Positions 17,282 to 26,678 of a stretch of DNA of 64,000 nucleotides are shown piece by piece. Both the position numbers and the translations under genes were made by a program. The stretch is from Bacteroidales bacterium. Its GTDB lineage: Bacteria; Bacteroidota; Bacteroidia; Bacteroidales; P3. The notes beneath the pieces are model-generated. The model made no database searches. It saw only the letters and a list, made by a program, of their open reading frames with translations, and had not been told where the DNA came from. Numbering within the stretch: the first letter of the stretch is position 1; each line of letters opens with the position of its first letter. Location: the NCBI GenBank assembly GCA_016280915.1, contig JAEEHQ010000084.1, forward strand, positions 1-64,000, in the 5' to 3' direction.

Positions 17282-19123
17282 ATGACACAGAACCAAATAG
17301 TTAAAGCGGACGATATAGTGGTCCGTTTCGCTGGCGATTCTGGTGACGGTATGCAGTTGTCGGGTACTTTGTTTTCCGACGCTTCTGCCCTCACTGGCAA
17401 CGATATTGCCACATTCCCTGACTATCCCCCCGAGATACGCGCCCCCCACAACACCATTTCTGGCGTTTCTGGCTACCAAGTTCACGTAGGTAGCCGTATC
17501 TACAGTTCGGGAGACAAATGCGATATCCTTGTATGCATGAACCCCGCTTCCTTCAAGTCCAACCTGCATTGGGCCAAGAAGGGAGCTACGGTGATTGTGG
17601 ACATCGATACCTTCACCGACGATGCGCTGCAGAAGGCCGGCATCACCGACAATCCCTTCTCCGACGAGATGGAGCGCGCATACACTATTATTAAGGCTCC
17701 CATCACTTCCTTCACCGCCCGTATCGGCCAGGAGCAGGGTGCCGACAAGAAGACTGCCGACAAATGCCGCAACATGTTTGCGTTGGGTATTATCTTCTAC
17801 ATGACCCACAAGGAACTGGATCACACTTTCGCCTACTTAGAGCGAAAGTTTGCCAAGAAACCCGATGTCATTAAACTCAACAAGGCCGTCCTGAGCGAGG
17901 GCTATGAGTATGCCGATAAGTTGGAAGTGGTCCACTCCCATATCTTTGAGATCTCCAAATGCACCACGATGCCCAAGGGCCGTTACCGTAATATCACTGG
18001 TAACGTGGCTACCGCATGGGGTCTGCTGGCCGCCAGCGAGCGCAGCGGTCACCGTCTCTTCTTGGGCAGCTATCCCATCACTCCCGCTACCGATATTATG
18101 GTGGAACTGGCTAAGAACAAAGGCCTTGGTGCCCGCGTTTTCCAGGCCGAGGATGAGATTGCAGGTATCTGTTCCGCTATTGGTGCCAGTTATGCAGGTG
18201 CCTTGGCATGCACCAGCACCTCCGGCCCCGGTCTCTCATTGAAGAGTGAGGCTCTTGGTTTGGCCGTGATGACCGAGCTTCCCTTGGTCGTTGTTGACGT
18301 GCAGCGTGGCGGCCCTTCTACGGGTCTGCCCACCAAGACTGAGCAAGGCGACTTGAACCAAGCACTCTACGGCCGCAACGGTGAGGCTCCTCTGGTGGTG
18401 TTGGCAGCTTCCAGCAGCGCCAACTGCTTCTACTGGGCTTACAATGCTGCCAAGATTGCCTTGGAGCACATGACCCCCGTCATCCTGCTCACCGATGCCT
18501 ACCTAGGCAACGGCTCGCAGCTGTTCCGCATCCCCAAGGTGGCTGACCTGCCCAGCATTAAGGCTCCTATGGCTACCCCCAACGACCCCAACTACCGTCC
18601 TTATCGTCGTGACCCAGAGACCTTTGTACGTCAGTGGGCCGTGCCCGGAATGGAAGGCCTCAACCACCGTGTGGGTGGTCTGGAAAAGACCCCCGACGGT
18701 CCCCTCAGCGTCGCACCCGAAAACCACGCCCTCATGGTTCACAACCGTCAGGAGAAGGTCAACCGCGTGGCCAACTACATCCCCGAACAGGAAGTGATGG
18801 GCAATCCTGATGCCGACCTGCTCGTGGTGGGTTGGGGTGGCACAGCAGGTGCCCTCACCATGGCTGTTGAGGAGATGAACGCAGAAGGCAAGAAGGTGGC
18901 TTACACCCACTTCAACTACATCTGCCCGCTTCCGAAGAACACCGGCGACATCCTCCGCAAATACAAGAAGATCGTTGTCTGCGAGCTCAACAATGGCCAG
19001 TTCCTTGGTTACCTGCGCACGCAGTTCCCCGAGTGCCCCATGCACCAGTTCAACAAGGTTATGGGTCTGCCTTTCGAGGTCAGCGAGTTAAAAGAATGTT
19101 TCAATAAAATTTTGGCCGAATAG
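17282..19123 (+). CDS. korA: 2-oxoacid:ferredoxin oxidoreductase, fused gamma-alpha subunit
   Basis: This 613-residue subunit joins the gamma domain (residues 1-200, FAGDSGDGMQLSG at 17-28) to the alpha pyrimidine-binding domain (from about 215, with SYPITPATDI, the TPP-activating Glu in AEDEIAG, and RGGPSTGLPTKTEQGDL). With KorB it decarboxylates a 2-oxoacid, most likely 2-oxoglutarate, to the acyl-CoA with reduction of ferredoxin. The gamma-alpha fusion plus a separate beta gene is the KorAB layout; 2-oxoglutarate preference is by family, and pyruvate or branched acids are not excluded. korB follows 65 bp later. Confidence 0.93.
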   Translation: MTQNQIVKADDIVVRFAGDSGDGMQLSGTLFSDASALTGNDIATFPDYPPEIRAPHNTISGVSGYQVHVGSRIYSSGDKCDILVCMNPASFKSNLHWAKKGATVIVDIDTFTDDALQKAGITDNPFSDEMERAYTIIKAPITSFTARIGQEQGADKKTADKCRNMFALGIIFYMTHKELDHTFAYLERKFAKKPDVIKLNKAVLSEGYEYADKLEVVHSHIFEISKCTTMPKGRYRNITGNVATAWGLLAASERSGHRLFLGSYPITPATDIMVELAKNKGLGARVFQAEDEIAGICSAIGASYAGALACTSTSGPGLSLKSEALGLAVMTELPLVVVDVQRGGPSTGLPTKTEQGDLNQALYGRNGEAPLVVLAASSSANCFYWAYNAAKIALEHMTPVILLTDAYLGNGSQLFRIPKVADLPSIKAPMATPNDPNYRPYRRDPETFVRQWAVPGMEGLNHRVGGLEKTPDGPLSVAPENHALMVHNRQEKVNRVANYIPEQEVMGNPDADLLVVGWGGTAGALTMAVEEMNAEGKKVAYTHFNYICPLPKNTGDILRKYKKIVVCELNNGQFLGYLRTQFPECPMHQFNKVMGLPFEVSELKECFNKILAE

Positions 19124-19188
19124 TAGTGGCTGACGACGCCAGTAGTCTGACGTCCAATTCCGTTACATTCATTTAAAAAGAATAGATT

Positions 19189-20220
19189 ATGGAAAAGAGA
19201 CATTTTGTTCCCAAAGCGGACAGAGAATATACAAAGGCCGATTTTGCAAGCGACCAGATGGTTAAATGGTGCCCTGGTTGCGGTGACCATGCTATCCTTT
19301 CCTCCCTGCTGAACACCTTCCCCAAGGTGGACCACAAGAAGGAGAACATCTGCATGGTTTCCGGTATCGGATGTTCCTCACGTATTCCTTATTATATTGA
19401 TTCCTATGGTTTCCACAGTATCCATGGTCGCGCTTGCGCCATTGCTACCGGTGTGAAACTGGCCAACCCCGCCCTGAGCGTTTGGGTGTCCATGGGCGAC
19501 GGCGACTCCCTTTCTATCGGTGGTAACCACCTGATTCATGCCGTTCGCCGCAACCAGGACTTCAATATCACCATCTTCAACAATGAGATTTATGGTTTGA
19601 CCAAGGGCCAGTACAGCCCCACCACCAAGTTCGGCCAAATCACCAAGACCTCGCCTTTCGGCAACATCGACTATCCCTTCAACCCAGGTGAGCTGGTAAT
19701 GGGTGCTCAGGGCTCTTTCTTCGCCCGCGCCATCGATGCCATGCCCAACCTGACCACCGACATCATGACCCGTGCCGCCAAGCACGACGGATGCAGCGTG
19801 GTAGAGGTGTTGCAGAACTGCATGATTTTCAACAATGGTGCCCATGCCGACATTACCGACCGTGCCGTTCGCGACGATAAGATTATCGTTCTGGAACACC
19901 ACAAACCCATGCTCTTCGGCAAGGACATGAACAAAGGTCTGCATTTCAACGGCCGCTATTTCGAAGTGGTCACTCTGGGCGAGAATGGTGCCACCATCGA
20001 CGATGTCAAGGTCCACGATGAGACTACCGAAGATATTGGCATCCACATGTCCCTGGCCCGCATGCACGGCGATCTGCCCGTGGCTATCGGTGTCATCCGC
20101 AACGTGGAACGTCCTTCCTACACTCAGCTCTACGAGGATAAGATGGACGAGGTGATGGCTGCCTCCAAGTACAAATGTGTTGACGACCTGCTCAACTCAG
20201 GTGACACTTGGGAAATCTAA
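19189..20220 (+). CDS. korB: 2-oxoacid:ferredoxin oxidoreductase, beta subunit
   Basis: The 343-residue beta subunit has WCPGCGDH at 27-34, which contributes to cluster binding, and the thiamine diphosphate motif from GDGDSLSIGGNH (103-114) to NNEIYGLTKGQ (131-141). It pairs with the gamma-alpha subunit directly upstream. A strong terminator follows at 20234-20278, closing a two-gene operon. No separate delta (ferredoxin) subunit is present, so electrons go to a free ferredoxin. Confidence 0.95.
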   Translation: MEKRHFVPKADREYTKADFASDQMVKWCPGCGDHAILSSLLNTFPKVDHKKENICMVSGIGCSSRIPYYIDSYGFHSIHGRACAIATGVKLANPALSVWVSMGDGDSLSIGGNHLIHAVRRNQDFNITIFNNEIYGLTKGQYSPTTKFGQITKTSPFGNIDYPFNPGELVMGAQGSFFARAIDAMPNLTTDIMTRAAKHDGCSVVEVLQNCMIFNNGAHADITDRAVRDDKIIVLEHHKPMLFGKDMNKGLHFNGRYFEVVTLGENGATIDDVKVHDETTEDIGIHMSLARMHGDLPVAIGVIRNVERPSYTQLYEDKMDEVMAASKYKCVDDLLNSGDTWEI

Positions 20221-20233
20221 CTCCGACAAACAC

Positions 20234-20278
20234 AAACCACTATGTAGTCCACCCAGGTGAACTGCATAGTGGTTTTTC
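20234..20278 (+). terminator. Terminator of korAB
   Basis: AAACCACTATG (20234-20244) pairs with CATAGTGGTTT (20265-20275) and is followed by T residues, 14 bases after the korB stop. Confidence 0.85.
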
Positions 20279-20356
20279 CACTCTTTTCTAAAAAGAAGGA
20301 GCACCAAAGAGCGTTGCCCCGCGAGAATAAGATAATTCTTAACTTATCACATATTT

Positions 20357-23038
20357 ATGTCTATAGCACCCAAATACGACCCCAGCATTGTTGAAGAGAA
20401 ATGGTACTCTTATTGGCTGGAAAAGAAACTCTTTCATTCTGAACCCGACAACCGCAAGTCGTACACCATCGTCATTCCGCCGCCTAACGTCACTGGCGTG
20501 CTGCACATGGGCCACATGCTCAACAACACCATTCAGGACGTGTTGGTACGTCGTGCCCGCATGATGGGCTTCAACGCTTGCTGGGTACCCGGCACCGACC
20601 ACGCCAGCATTTCCACCGAGGCAAAGGTGGTGGCTATGCTTAAAGAACGTGGCATCGAAAAGCGCGACTTGACCCGTGAACAATTCCTCGAATATGCATG
20701 GGAATGGAAGGAGAAGTACGGAGGTATTATCCTCAATCAGCTTCGCAAGCTGGGAGCCTCCTGCGATTGGGATCGCACGGCTTTTACCATGGATGACGTT
20801 CGCTATGAGAGTGTCATACGCGTATTTGTGGACTTATATAACAAAGGTCTCATTTATCGCGGTGTGCGCATGGTCAACTGGGACCCCAAAGCCCTCACCG
20901 CTGTCAGCGACGAGGAGGTTATCTACAAAGAGAGCCATGGCAAACTGTTCTATTTGAAGTACTATATCGATTCAGACAATACTAGTCTTGCCGAAATCTC
21001 TGAGGAATCTGGCATCAAGCAGGATGAGAAAGGACAGTACATCGTTGTTGCCACAACGCGTCCCGAAACCATCTTGGGCGATACTGCCGTATGCGTGCAT
21101 CCCGAAGATCCTCGCTACACGGCCCTCAAGGGCAAGCGGGTGATGGTTCCTGGGATAGGACGTTCGGTGCAGATTATCATGGACGAATATGTGGACCGCG
21201 AGTTTGGCACCGGCGCCCTGAAGATTACCCCCGCACATGATATCAACGACTATAACCTTGGCATGAAATATGGGCTAGAGTCGATAGATATCTTCAACGA
21301 CAACGGCACCCTGAACGACAAGGGCATGCAGTATGCCGGCATGGACCGTTTTGCTTGCCGCAAAGCCATAATGAAGGACCTTGAGGAAGCTGGACTGGTA
21401 GAAAAGGTGGAAGACTATACCAACAAGGTGGGCCATTCCGAACGCACCGATGCCGTAATCGAGCCGAAACTGTCTACACAGTGGTTCGTACGCATGACCC
21501 AGTTGGCCAAGAAGGCCTTGGAGGTGGTTGAGGACGACACCATCCAGTTCCACCCCGCCAAATTCAAGAACACTTACCGCCACTGGCTGGAGAACATCAA
21601 GGACTGGTGCATCAGCCGCCAGCTGTGGTGGGGCCACCGGATTCCTGCCTATTATTACGACGTGGACGGCAAGACCGAAATTGCTGTCGCCATCAGTCGT
21701 GAAGAGGCTTTCCGTCTGGCTTGCGAGAAGCATCCTGGTGCTGTGAAAAGTGCCGATGACCTGCGGCAGGACGAAGATGCCTTGGACACTTGGTTCAGCT
21801 CTTGGCTGTGGCCCATCAGTCTGTTCGACGGCATCCGCAACCCCGACAACGAGGAAATCAAGTACTATTATCCCACCCAAACCCTCATCACTGCCCCCGA
21901 CATCATCTTCTTCTGGGTGGCACGCATGATCATGGCTGGCGAAGAATACCGTCAAGAGGTTCCTTTCCGCCATGTTTACTTCACGGGTATTGTCCGCGAC
22001 AAACTGGGTCGCAAGATGTCCAAGTCGCTGGGCAATAGTCCCGACCCCATTGAGCTCATTAACAAGTATGGTGCCGATGGTGTCCGTATGGGTATGCTGC
22101 TCACGGCTCCTGCAGGTAACGACATTCCTTTCGATGAAAGCATCTGCGAACAAGGTCGCAATTTTGCCAACAAGATTTGGAATGCCCTGCGACTGGTGCG
22201 CGGCTGGGAAGTCAAGGACGACCTCAAGCAATGTCATGAGAATAGCATCAGCGTCCAATGGATGGAGATGCGCATGGCTTCTGTGTTGCAGGAGATTGAG
22301 CGCGACTTTGACGAGTTCCGGCTGAGTGAGGCCCTCATGAAGAGTTACAAACTGGTGTGGGATGATTTCTGCTCTTGGTACCTTGAAATGATAAAGCCTG
22401 CTTACGGTACACCGATCGACCGCGAAACCTACGAAGCCACGCTTAATATCTTCGACCGTCTGATGCGAATCCTGCATCCTTTCATGCCTTTTGTTACCGA
22501 GGAGATTTGGCACACCTTGCGCGAACGTCCTGAGAGTGAAAGCATCATGACTCAGCACATGCCCCATAGCGTCATGTTCGACCAGCAGTTGCTCGACGAC
22601 TTCCATCAGGCCAGCGAGATTATTGGCGGTGTGCGTAACATGCGCAACAGCAAAGGCTTGTCGCCCAAAGAGGCTCTTGAACTGTATGTGAAAGGCAATT
22701 GTCCCAAGGAATTCCATGGCATCATTATCAAGCTGGCCAATGTCAGCAAGATAGAAATGGTGGACAACAAGGTGGACGGAGCCCTCAGCTTTATGGTTGG
22801 TACTACGGAGTGCTTTGTGCCTGTCAGTCTCAACATCGACAAGGAGGCTGAACTCAAGAAGTTACAGGAAGAGCTGCAGTATGCAGAAGGATTCCTCAAC
22901 TCAGTCATGAAAAAGCTTAGCAACGAGAAATTTGTCAATGGTGCCCCCGAAAAGGTCGTTGCCGTGGAACGTCAGAAGAAGGCAGATGCCGAGAGCAAAA
23001 TCGAAGCCCTCAAGGCTCAGATAGCCGCTTTAGGTTGA
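20357..23038 (+). CDS. valS: Valyl-tRNA synthetase
   Basis: ValS charges tRNA-Val in the cytoplasm and edits mischarged threonine. The 893-residue class I synthetase has the HIGH-type motif HMGH at 50-53 ([13 protein letters not shown]), the editing (CP1) domain with [18 protein letters not shown], the KMSKS motif at 553-557 ([11 protein letters not shown]), an anticodon-binding domain, and a C-terminal coiled coil (from about residue 825, [18 protein letters not shown]). All parts and the length are standard. Confidence 0.98.
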   Translation: MSIAPKYDPSIVEEKWYSYWLEKKLFHSEPDNRKSYTIVIPPPNVTGVLHMGHMLNNTIQDVLVRRARMMGFNACWVPGTDHASISTEAKVVAMLKERGIEKRDLTREQFLEYAWEWKEKYGGIILNQLRKLGASCDWDRTAFTMDDVRYESVIRVFVDLYNKGLIYRGVRMVNWDPKALTAVSDEEVIYKESHGKLFYLKYYIDSDNTSLAEISEESGIKQDEKGQYIVVATTRPETILGDTAVCVHPEDPRYTALKGKRVMVPGIGRSVQIIMDEYVDREFGTGALKITPAHDINDYNLGMKYGLESIDIFNDNGTLNDKGMQYAGMDRFACRKAIMKDLEEAGLVEKVEDYTNKVGHSERTDAVIEPKLSTQWFVRMTQLAKKALEVVEDDTIQFHPAKFKNTYRHWLENIKDWCISRQLWWGHRIPAYYYDVDGKTEIAVAISREEAFRLACEKHPGAVKSADDLRQDEDALDTWFSSWLWPISLFDGIRNPDNEEIKYYYPTQTLITAPDIIFFWVARMIMAGEEYRQEVPFRHVYFTGIVRDKLGRKMSKSLGNSPDPIELINKYGADGVRMGMLLTAPAGNDIPFDESICEQGRNFANKIWNALRLVRGWEVKDDLKQCHENSISVQWMEMRMASVLQEIERDFDEFRLSEALMKSYKLVWDDFCSWYLEMIKPAYGTPIDRETYEATLNIFDRLMRILHPFMPFVTEEIWHTLRERPESESIMTQHMPHSVMFDQQLLDDFHQASEIIGGVRNMRNSKGLSPKEALELYVKGNCPKEFHGIIIKLANVSKIEMVDNKVDGALSFMVGTTECFVPVSLNIDKEAELKKLQEELQYAEGFLNSVMKKLSNEKFVNGAPEKVVAVERQKKADAESKIEALKAQIAALG

Positions 23039-23118
23039 TGTGTTCCTTCTGATAGTGCAAGTTTCCGCTCTTTAGCGATACATAATCAGACAGCAATACT
23101 ATATCCCAATAAAACTTA

Positions 23119-23148
23119 GCAGCCCCGACAATTCGGGGCTGTTGTTTC
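23119..23148 (+). terminator. Terminator downstream of valS
   Basis: CAGCCCCGA and TTCGGGGCTG form a GC-rich stem with a short loop (23120-23141) followed by TTGTTTC. Confidence 0.75.
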
Positions 23149-23226
23149 GTTAATAGGTTTCAAAGTTACGACCATAGAATATGTCACAAAATGGTTTTAA
23201 GCCCTAATGACTGATTTGGGTATTAA

Positions 23227-23264
23227 AAAAGACCTCAAGAATTAAGTATTACTTGAGGCCTTTT
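23227..23264. terminator. Bidirectional terminator between valS and the HU gene
   Basis: CCTCAAG (23233-23239) pairs with CTTGAGG (23252-23258). An A run lies on the left and TTTT on the right, so it can end transcription from both sides. It lies 20 bases beyond the HU stop. Confidence 0.75.
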
Positions 23265-23284
23265 CTGTTGGGTCTTAAGTGGTC

Positions 23285-23557
23285 TTATTTTACGGCTTCC
23301 TTAAACTCCTTGCAGGGTTTAAATTTGGGGATGTTGTGCTCGGGAACGATAACGGTGGTGTTCTTGGAGATGTTACGGCCCGTTTTCTGGGCTCTGTGGA
23401 CAATCTCAAAGGTGCCGAAACCACGGAGATATACGTTCTCGCCGTTAGCCATATTTTGCTTGATAGTAGCCATCATCTCTTCCACGATAATTAGGATGGC
23501 CTGTCTCTCAAGACCGGTTCTTTCTGCAATTGCATGTACAATGTCAGCTTTTGTCAT
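23285..23557 (-). CDS. HU-family DNA-binding protein
   Basis: Starting at the ATG at 23555-23557 this is a 90-residue HU/IHF protein: MTKADIVHAIAERTGL, the LRGFGTF motif, a DNA-binding arm (RNISKNTTVIVPEHNIPKF, where the usual Pro at the arm tip is in IPEHNIP-type context) and a C-terminal FKPCKEFKEAVK. A longer frame upstream would add 15 non-conserved residues and overlaps the promoter region. It bends and compacts DNA. A TATCTTTG box lies 43 bases before the start and a terminator follows. Confidence 0.95.
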   Translation of the reverse strand: MTKADIVHAIAERTGLERQAILIIVEEMMATIKQNMANGENVYLRGFGTFEIVHRAQKTGRNISKNTTVIVPEHNIPKFKPCKEFKEAVK

Positions 23558-23599
23558 ATTACTTACATTTAATAGAGTTAATATTGATTTTTCTGTTTG

Positions 23600-23607
23600 C
23601 AAAGATA
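23600..23607 (-). promoter_or_regulatory. -7 box of the HU gene
   Basis: The minus strand reads TATCTTTG, a perfect match to TAnnTTTG. Its position 43 bases upstream of 23557 supports the shorter HU start, since the longer start codon would fall at the box itself. Confidence 0.6.
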
Positions 23608-23823
23608 CACATTTTTTTTGATTTATTAGATATATTTCTCAATATTTCATTTTTTTCACTAACTTGGACGGGCCATTCAATGCATAGAAGGGTACAATGG
23701 TTGTCTGGCTAATGAGCTATCTATGGGTTGTTAAGGCAATACGATGTCGATTTATAAACCTCATGCTATCAACCTCTTGGTTGAGAGTGGAAAATTATTT
23801 TTTTATATGTCGTTTAATTTGCG

Positions 23824-23831
23824 TATTTTTG
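23824..23831 (+). promoter_or_regulatory. Candidate -7 box in front of dnaB
   Basis: TATTTTTG fits TAnnTTTG but ends only four bases before the first in-frame ATG (23836). If it is the true box, transcription would begin at or after that ATG, favouring the ATG at 23878. Confidence 0.4.
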
Positions 23832-23835
23832 TAAT

Positions 23836-25395
23836 ATGGAAACTGTGCCTCAAAATAATACAAGACGCAAAGAAAGAATGTCTTACGAACAGGCCTTCAA
23901 CATCAATGGCGGCAACAAGCCACCACAGGCTACTGATTTGGAGGAGGCTGTATTGGGAGCATTGATGCTTGATGCCAATGCCCTCAATACTGCTATCGAC
24001 CTGCTGCATGAGGAATTTTTCTATAAGCCCGAACACCAAACTATCTTCCGCGCTATACACAAGCTCTTTGAGAAGAACCAGCCTGTGGACATGATGACGG
24101 TGACTAACCAACTGCGCCAGAGCGGTGAGTTGGAGGCTGCCGGAGGAGCTTTCCTTATTTCTGAACTGACCAGTCACATTGTTAGTGCTGCCCATATTGA
24201 ATATTACGCCCGTGTGTTGAGCGAGAAGTACATCTCGCGTGAGTTAATACGCATCTCCACAGAAACCATTACCAACGCCTACGACGAAACCACCGATGTG
24301 GTGGACCTGTTGGATAAGACCGAGGGACGTTTGATGGATATTAACGAAAAGAATTTCCGCACAGATTTTCATCCCATCGGAGACTTGGTGCATGAGGCCC
24401 AAACCCAGATAGTCGAAGCCATGGAGAATGAGGGAAATACTGCAGGCATTCCTTCGGGTTTTGTAGAACTCGACCGCATGACGGCGGGTTTTCAGCCAGG
24501 CACGCTCATTATCTTAGCTGCACGTCCCGCCATGGGTAAGACCGCCTTTGCCCTCTCCATGGCCCGCAATATTGCCATTGATTTCAACAAACCTGTGGCT
24601 TTCTTTTCTTTGGAAATGACTGGTGTAGAGCTGGCAATGCGACTTATCTCAGGTGAGGCTCAAATACCGGGCGACAAGCTGAAGAAAGGTGAGTTGGCAC
24701 CTTATGAGCGGGTGCAGTTGGAACAGCGCACACAGAAACTAAATGAGGCTAAAATATTCATTGACGATACGCCACAGCTGACCATCTATGAGCTCCGTGC
24801 CAAGTGCCGCCGTCTCAAAGACCATCACAACATCCAGATGGTTTTCATCGACTACCTACAGCTGATGAGTGCAGGCACCGATGCCATGAGTCGCAACGGC
24901 AACCGAGAACAGGAAATTAGCACCATCAGTCGTCAGCTGAAATCCCTATCGAAGGAATTGGGCATTCCGGTGCTGGCAATGTCGCAGCTGAGCCGTGCGG
25001 TGGAAACACGTGGCGGAACCAAGAAACCTATGCTGAGCGATTTGCGTGAGTCGGGTGCTATTGAACAGGATGCCGATATCGTTATGTTTATTTATCGTCC
25101 GGAATACTATGGTATTATGGAGGACGACAATGGAACGACTGCTGGCATGGCCGACATTATTTTGGCAAAGCACCGTAGCGGTGGAGTAGGAGAGGTGCGC
25201 CTGCGTTTTATAGGTAAGTATGCACGTTTTGAAAATAAGGAATTCACTACCAATGAGCAACTGAGCAATTCCATGCCGCAAAACGCCTCTTTTGACAATG
25301 GGAGCGGAACCACTATAATTGTGGATTCCAAAATTAATCGGGAGAATAACGATTTTAACCAAGCCTTACTGCCCGACAGCGAGGTGCCATTCTAA
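23836..25395 (+). CDS. dnaB: Replicative DNA helicase DnaB
   Basis: DnaB is the hexameric 5'-3' helicase of the replication fork. The protein (519 residues from the first ATG) has the N-terminal primase-interaction domain (PPQATDLEEAVLGALMLD), the RecA-like domain with Walker A ARPAMGKT at 229-236, Walker B VFIDYLQLMSA, and the ESGAIEQDADIVMFIYRPEYY arginine-finger region. Both 23836 and 23878 (MSYEQAF) are possible starts. The first extension, METVPQNNTRRKER, resembles the basic N-termini of relatives; a -7-like box just upstream argues for the second. Confidence 0.96.
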   Translation: METVPQNNTRRKERMSYEQAFNINGGNKPPQATDLEEAVLGALMLDANALNTAIDLLHEEFFYKPEHQTIFRAIHKLFEKNQPVDMMTVTNQLRQSGELEAAGGAFLISELTSHIVSAAHIEYYARVLSEKYISRELIRISTETITNAYDETTDVVDLLDKTEGRLMDINEKNFRTDFHPIGDLVHEAQTQIVEAMENEGNTAGIPSGFVELDRMTAGFQPGTLIILAARPAMGKTAFALSMARNIAIDFNKPVAFFSLEMTGVELAMRLISGEAQIPGDKLKKGELAPYERVQLEQRTQKLNEAKIFIDDTPQLTIYELRAKCRRLKDHHNIQMVFIDYLQLMSAGTDAMSRNGNREQEISTISRQLKSLSKELGIPVLAMSQLSRAVETRGGTKKPMLSDLRESGAIEQDADIVMFIYRPEYYGIMEDDNGTTAGMADIILAKHRSGGVGEVRLRFIGKYARFENKEFTTNEQLSNSMPQNASFDNGSGTTIIVDSKINRENNDFNQALLPDSEVPF

Positions 25396-25513
25396 TGGTT
25401 CTTATGGGTTGTATCGTTTATAAAGGAATTGAAAATCAAATTTTTGAACATAATTATTTAAAGAAGCGATTGCAAAACAATCTTATAGAGAAATAAAAAC
25501 GAAATAAACAATA

Positions 25514-26575
25514 ATGACAATGGAAAACATCGACAATCTCACCAAAAAGGATCTCTTGAAGGAGACCATTAAACACATCGACATCAAAGAATACGACTCC
25601 ACCGAGCTCATCGACGCCATGCGCCGTATGTCCTTCACCAGCCGTGACACCGCCCGCGCTGCCGACATCCTCACGATGATGTGCAAGGAGCACGACTGCA
25701 CCAACATCCTCACGCTGGCTGGTTCCACCAGCGCAGCAGGTTGCATGCAGGTTTATGTCGACATGGTCCGCAACAAGATGATTGACGCCGTTGTTGCCAC
25801 CGGTGCCTCTATAATCGACATGGACTTGTTTGAAGCTCTTGGTTTCAAGCACTATGTGGGTACTAAAGAGAACGTTATCCCCGACACCAAATTACGCGAA
25901 CTATATATCGACCGTATTTACGACACCTTTATCGACGAAGAAGAACTGCAAGCATGCGACAACGCCACATACGAGCTGGCCAACATGCTGGAGGCCCGTC
26001 CATACAGCTCGCGCGAATTCCTTTACGAGCTGGGCAAATGGCTGCATGAAGGTCGTGGGGTGAAGAAAGACAGTCTCATCCAGACTTGCTATGAGTGCGG
26101 CGTGCCTATCTTCTGTCCTGCTTTCAGCGACAGTTCTGCTGGCTTTGGCATCGGCAAACATCAGTGGGAGCGCGCCAAGAAGGGTGAGAAATACCTTAGC
26201 ATCGACAGCGTTTGCGACTTCATCGAGTTGACCAAGATTAAGATGGCAGCACCTGAGACCGGCCTGTTCATGGTGGGTGGCGGCACCCCCAAGAACTTTG
26301 CACAGGATACCGTTGTCTGTGCTGAAATTCTTGGATATGAAGTGCCTATGCACAAGTATGCTATCCAGATAACTGTTGCCGATGTGCGCGATGGCGCCTG
26401 TAGCTCCTCCACTCTCCTTGAGGCTGGCAGCTGGGGCAAGGTCAGCGAAGAGTTGCAGCAGATGGTCTATGCTGAGGGAACCACCGTTATCCCTGCCATT
26501 GTGAGCTATGCCTACCACAATGGCTGTTGGAAAGACCGCGAATATAAGAACTGGCAGAAGATTTTCCAGAAATAA
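25514..26575 (+). CDS. Deoxyhypusine-synthase-family protein
   Basis: The 353-residue protein belongs to the deoxyhypusine synthase family, NAD-dependent enzymes that move the aminobutyl group of spermidine. It has TLAGSTSAAG near 67-76, VATGASIIDMDLFEALG (94-110), VGGGTPKNF (254-262) and EAGSWGKV at 303-310, where Lys309 aligns with the catalytic lysine of the eukaryotic enzyme. Bacteria have no eIF5A, so the natural acceptor is probably a small amine (homospermidine or other polyamine synthesis) or is unknown. It stands alone between dnaB and the desulfidase gene; a 12-bp perfect hairpin follows. Confidence 0.88.
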   Translation: MTMENIDNLTKKDLLKETIKHIDIKEYDSTELIDAMRRMSFTSRDTARAADILTMMCKEHDCTNILTLAGSTSAAGCMQVYVDMVRNKMIDAVVATGASIIDMDLFEALGFKHYVGTKENVIPDTKLRELYIDRIYDTFIDEEELQACDNATYELANMLEARPYSSREFLYELGKWLHEGRGVKKDSLIQTCYECGVPIFCPAFSDSSAGFGIGKHQWERAKKGEKYLSIDSVCDFIELTKIKMAAPETGLFMVGGGTPKNFAQDTVVCAEILGYEVPMHKYAIQITVADVRDGACSSSTLLEAGSWGKVSEELQQMVYAEGTTVIPAIVSYAYHNGCWKDREYKNWQKIFQK

Positions 26576-26588
26576 AGAAAGAACCTAA

Positions 26589-26616
26589 GCGCTTCGCCGA
26601 AGTATCGGCGAAGCGC
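26589..26616 (+). terminator. GC-rich hairpin after the DHS-like gene
   Basis: GCGCTTCGCCGA (26589-26600) and TCGGCGAAGCGC (26605-26616) form a perfect 12-base stem with a four-base loop. The following T content is low, so termination may be weak and read-through into the next gene is possible. Confidence 0.55.
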
Positions 26617-26678
26617 CTTACGTTTATAGTGACCACAGCGACAGAAAAACATACTTACTAACCAGCAAGGCATAAACC

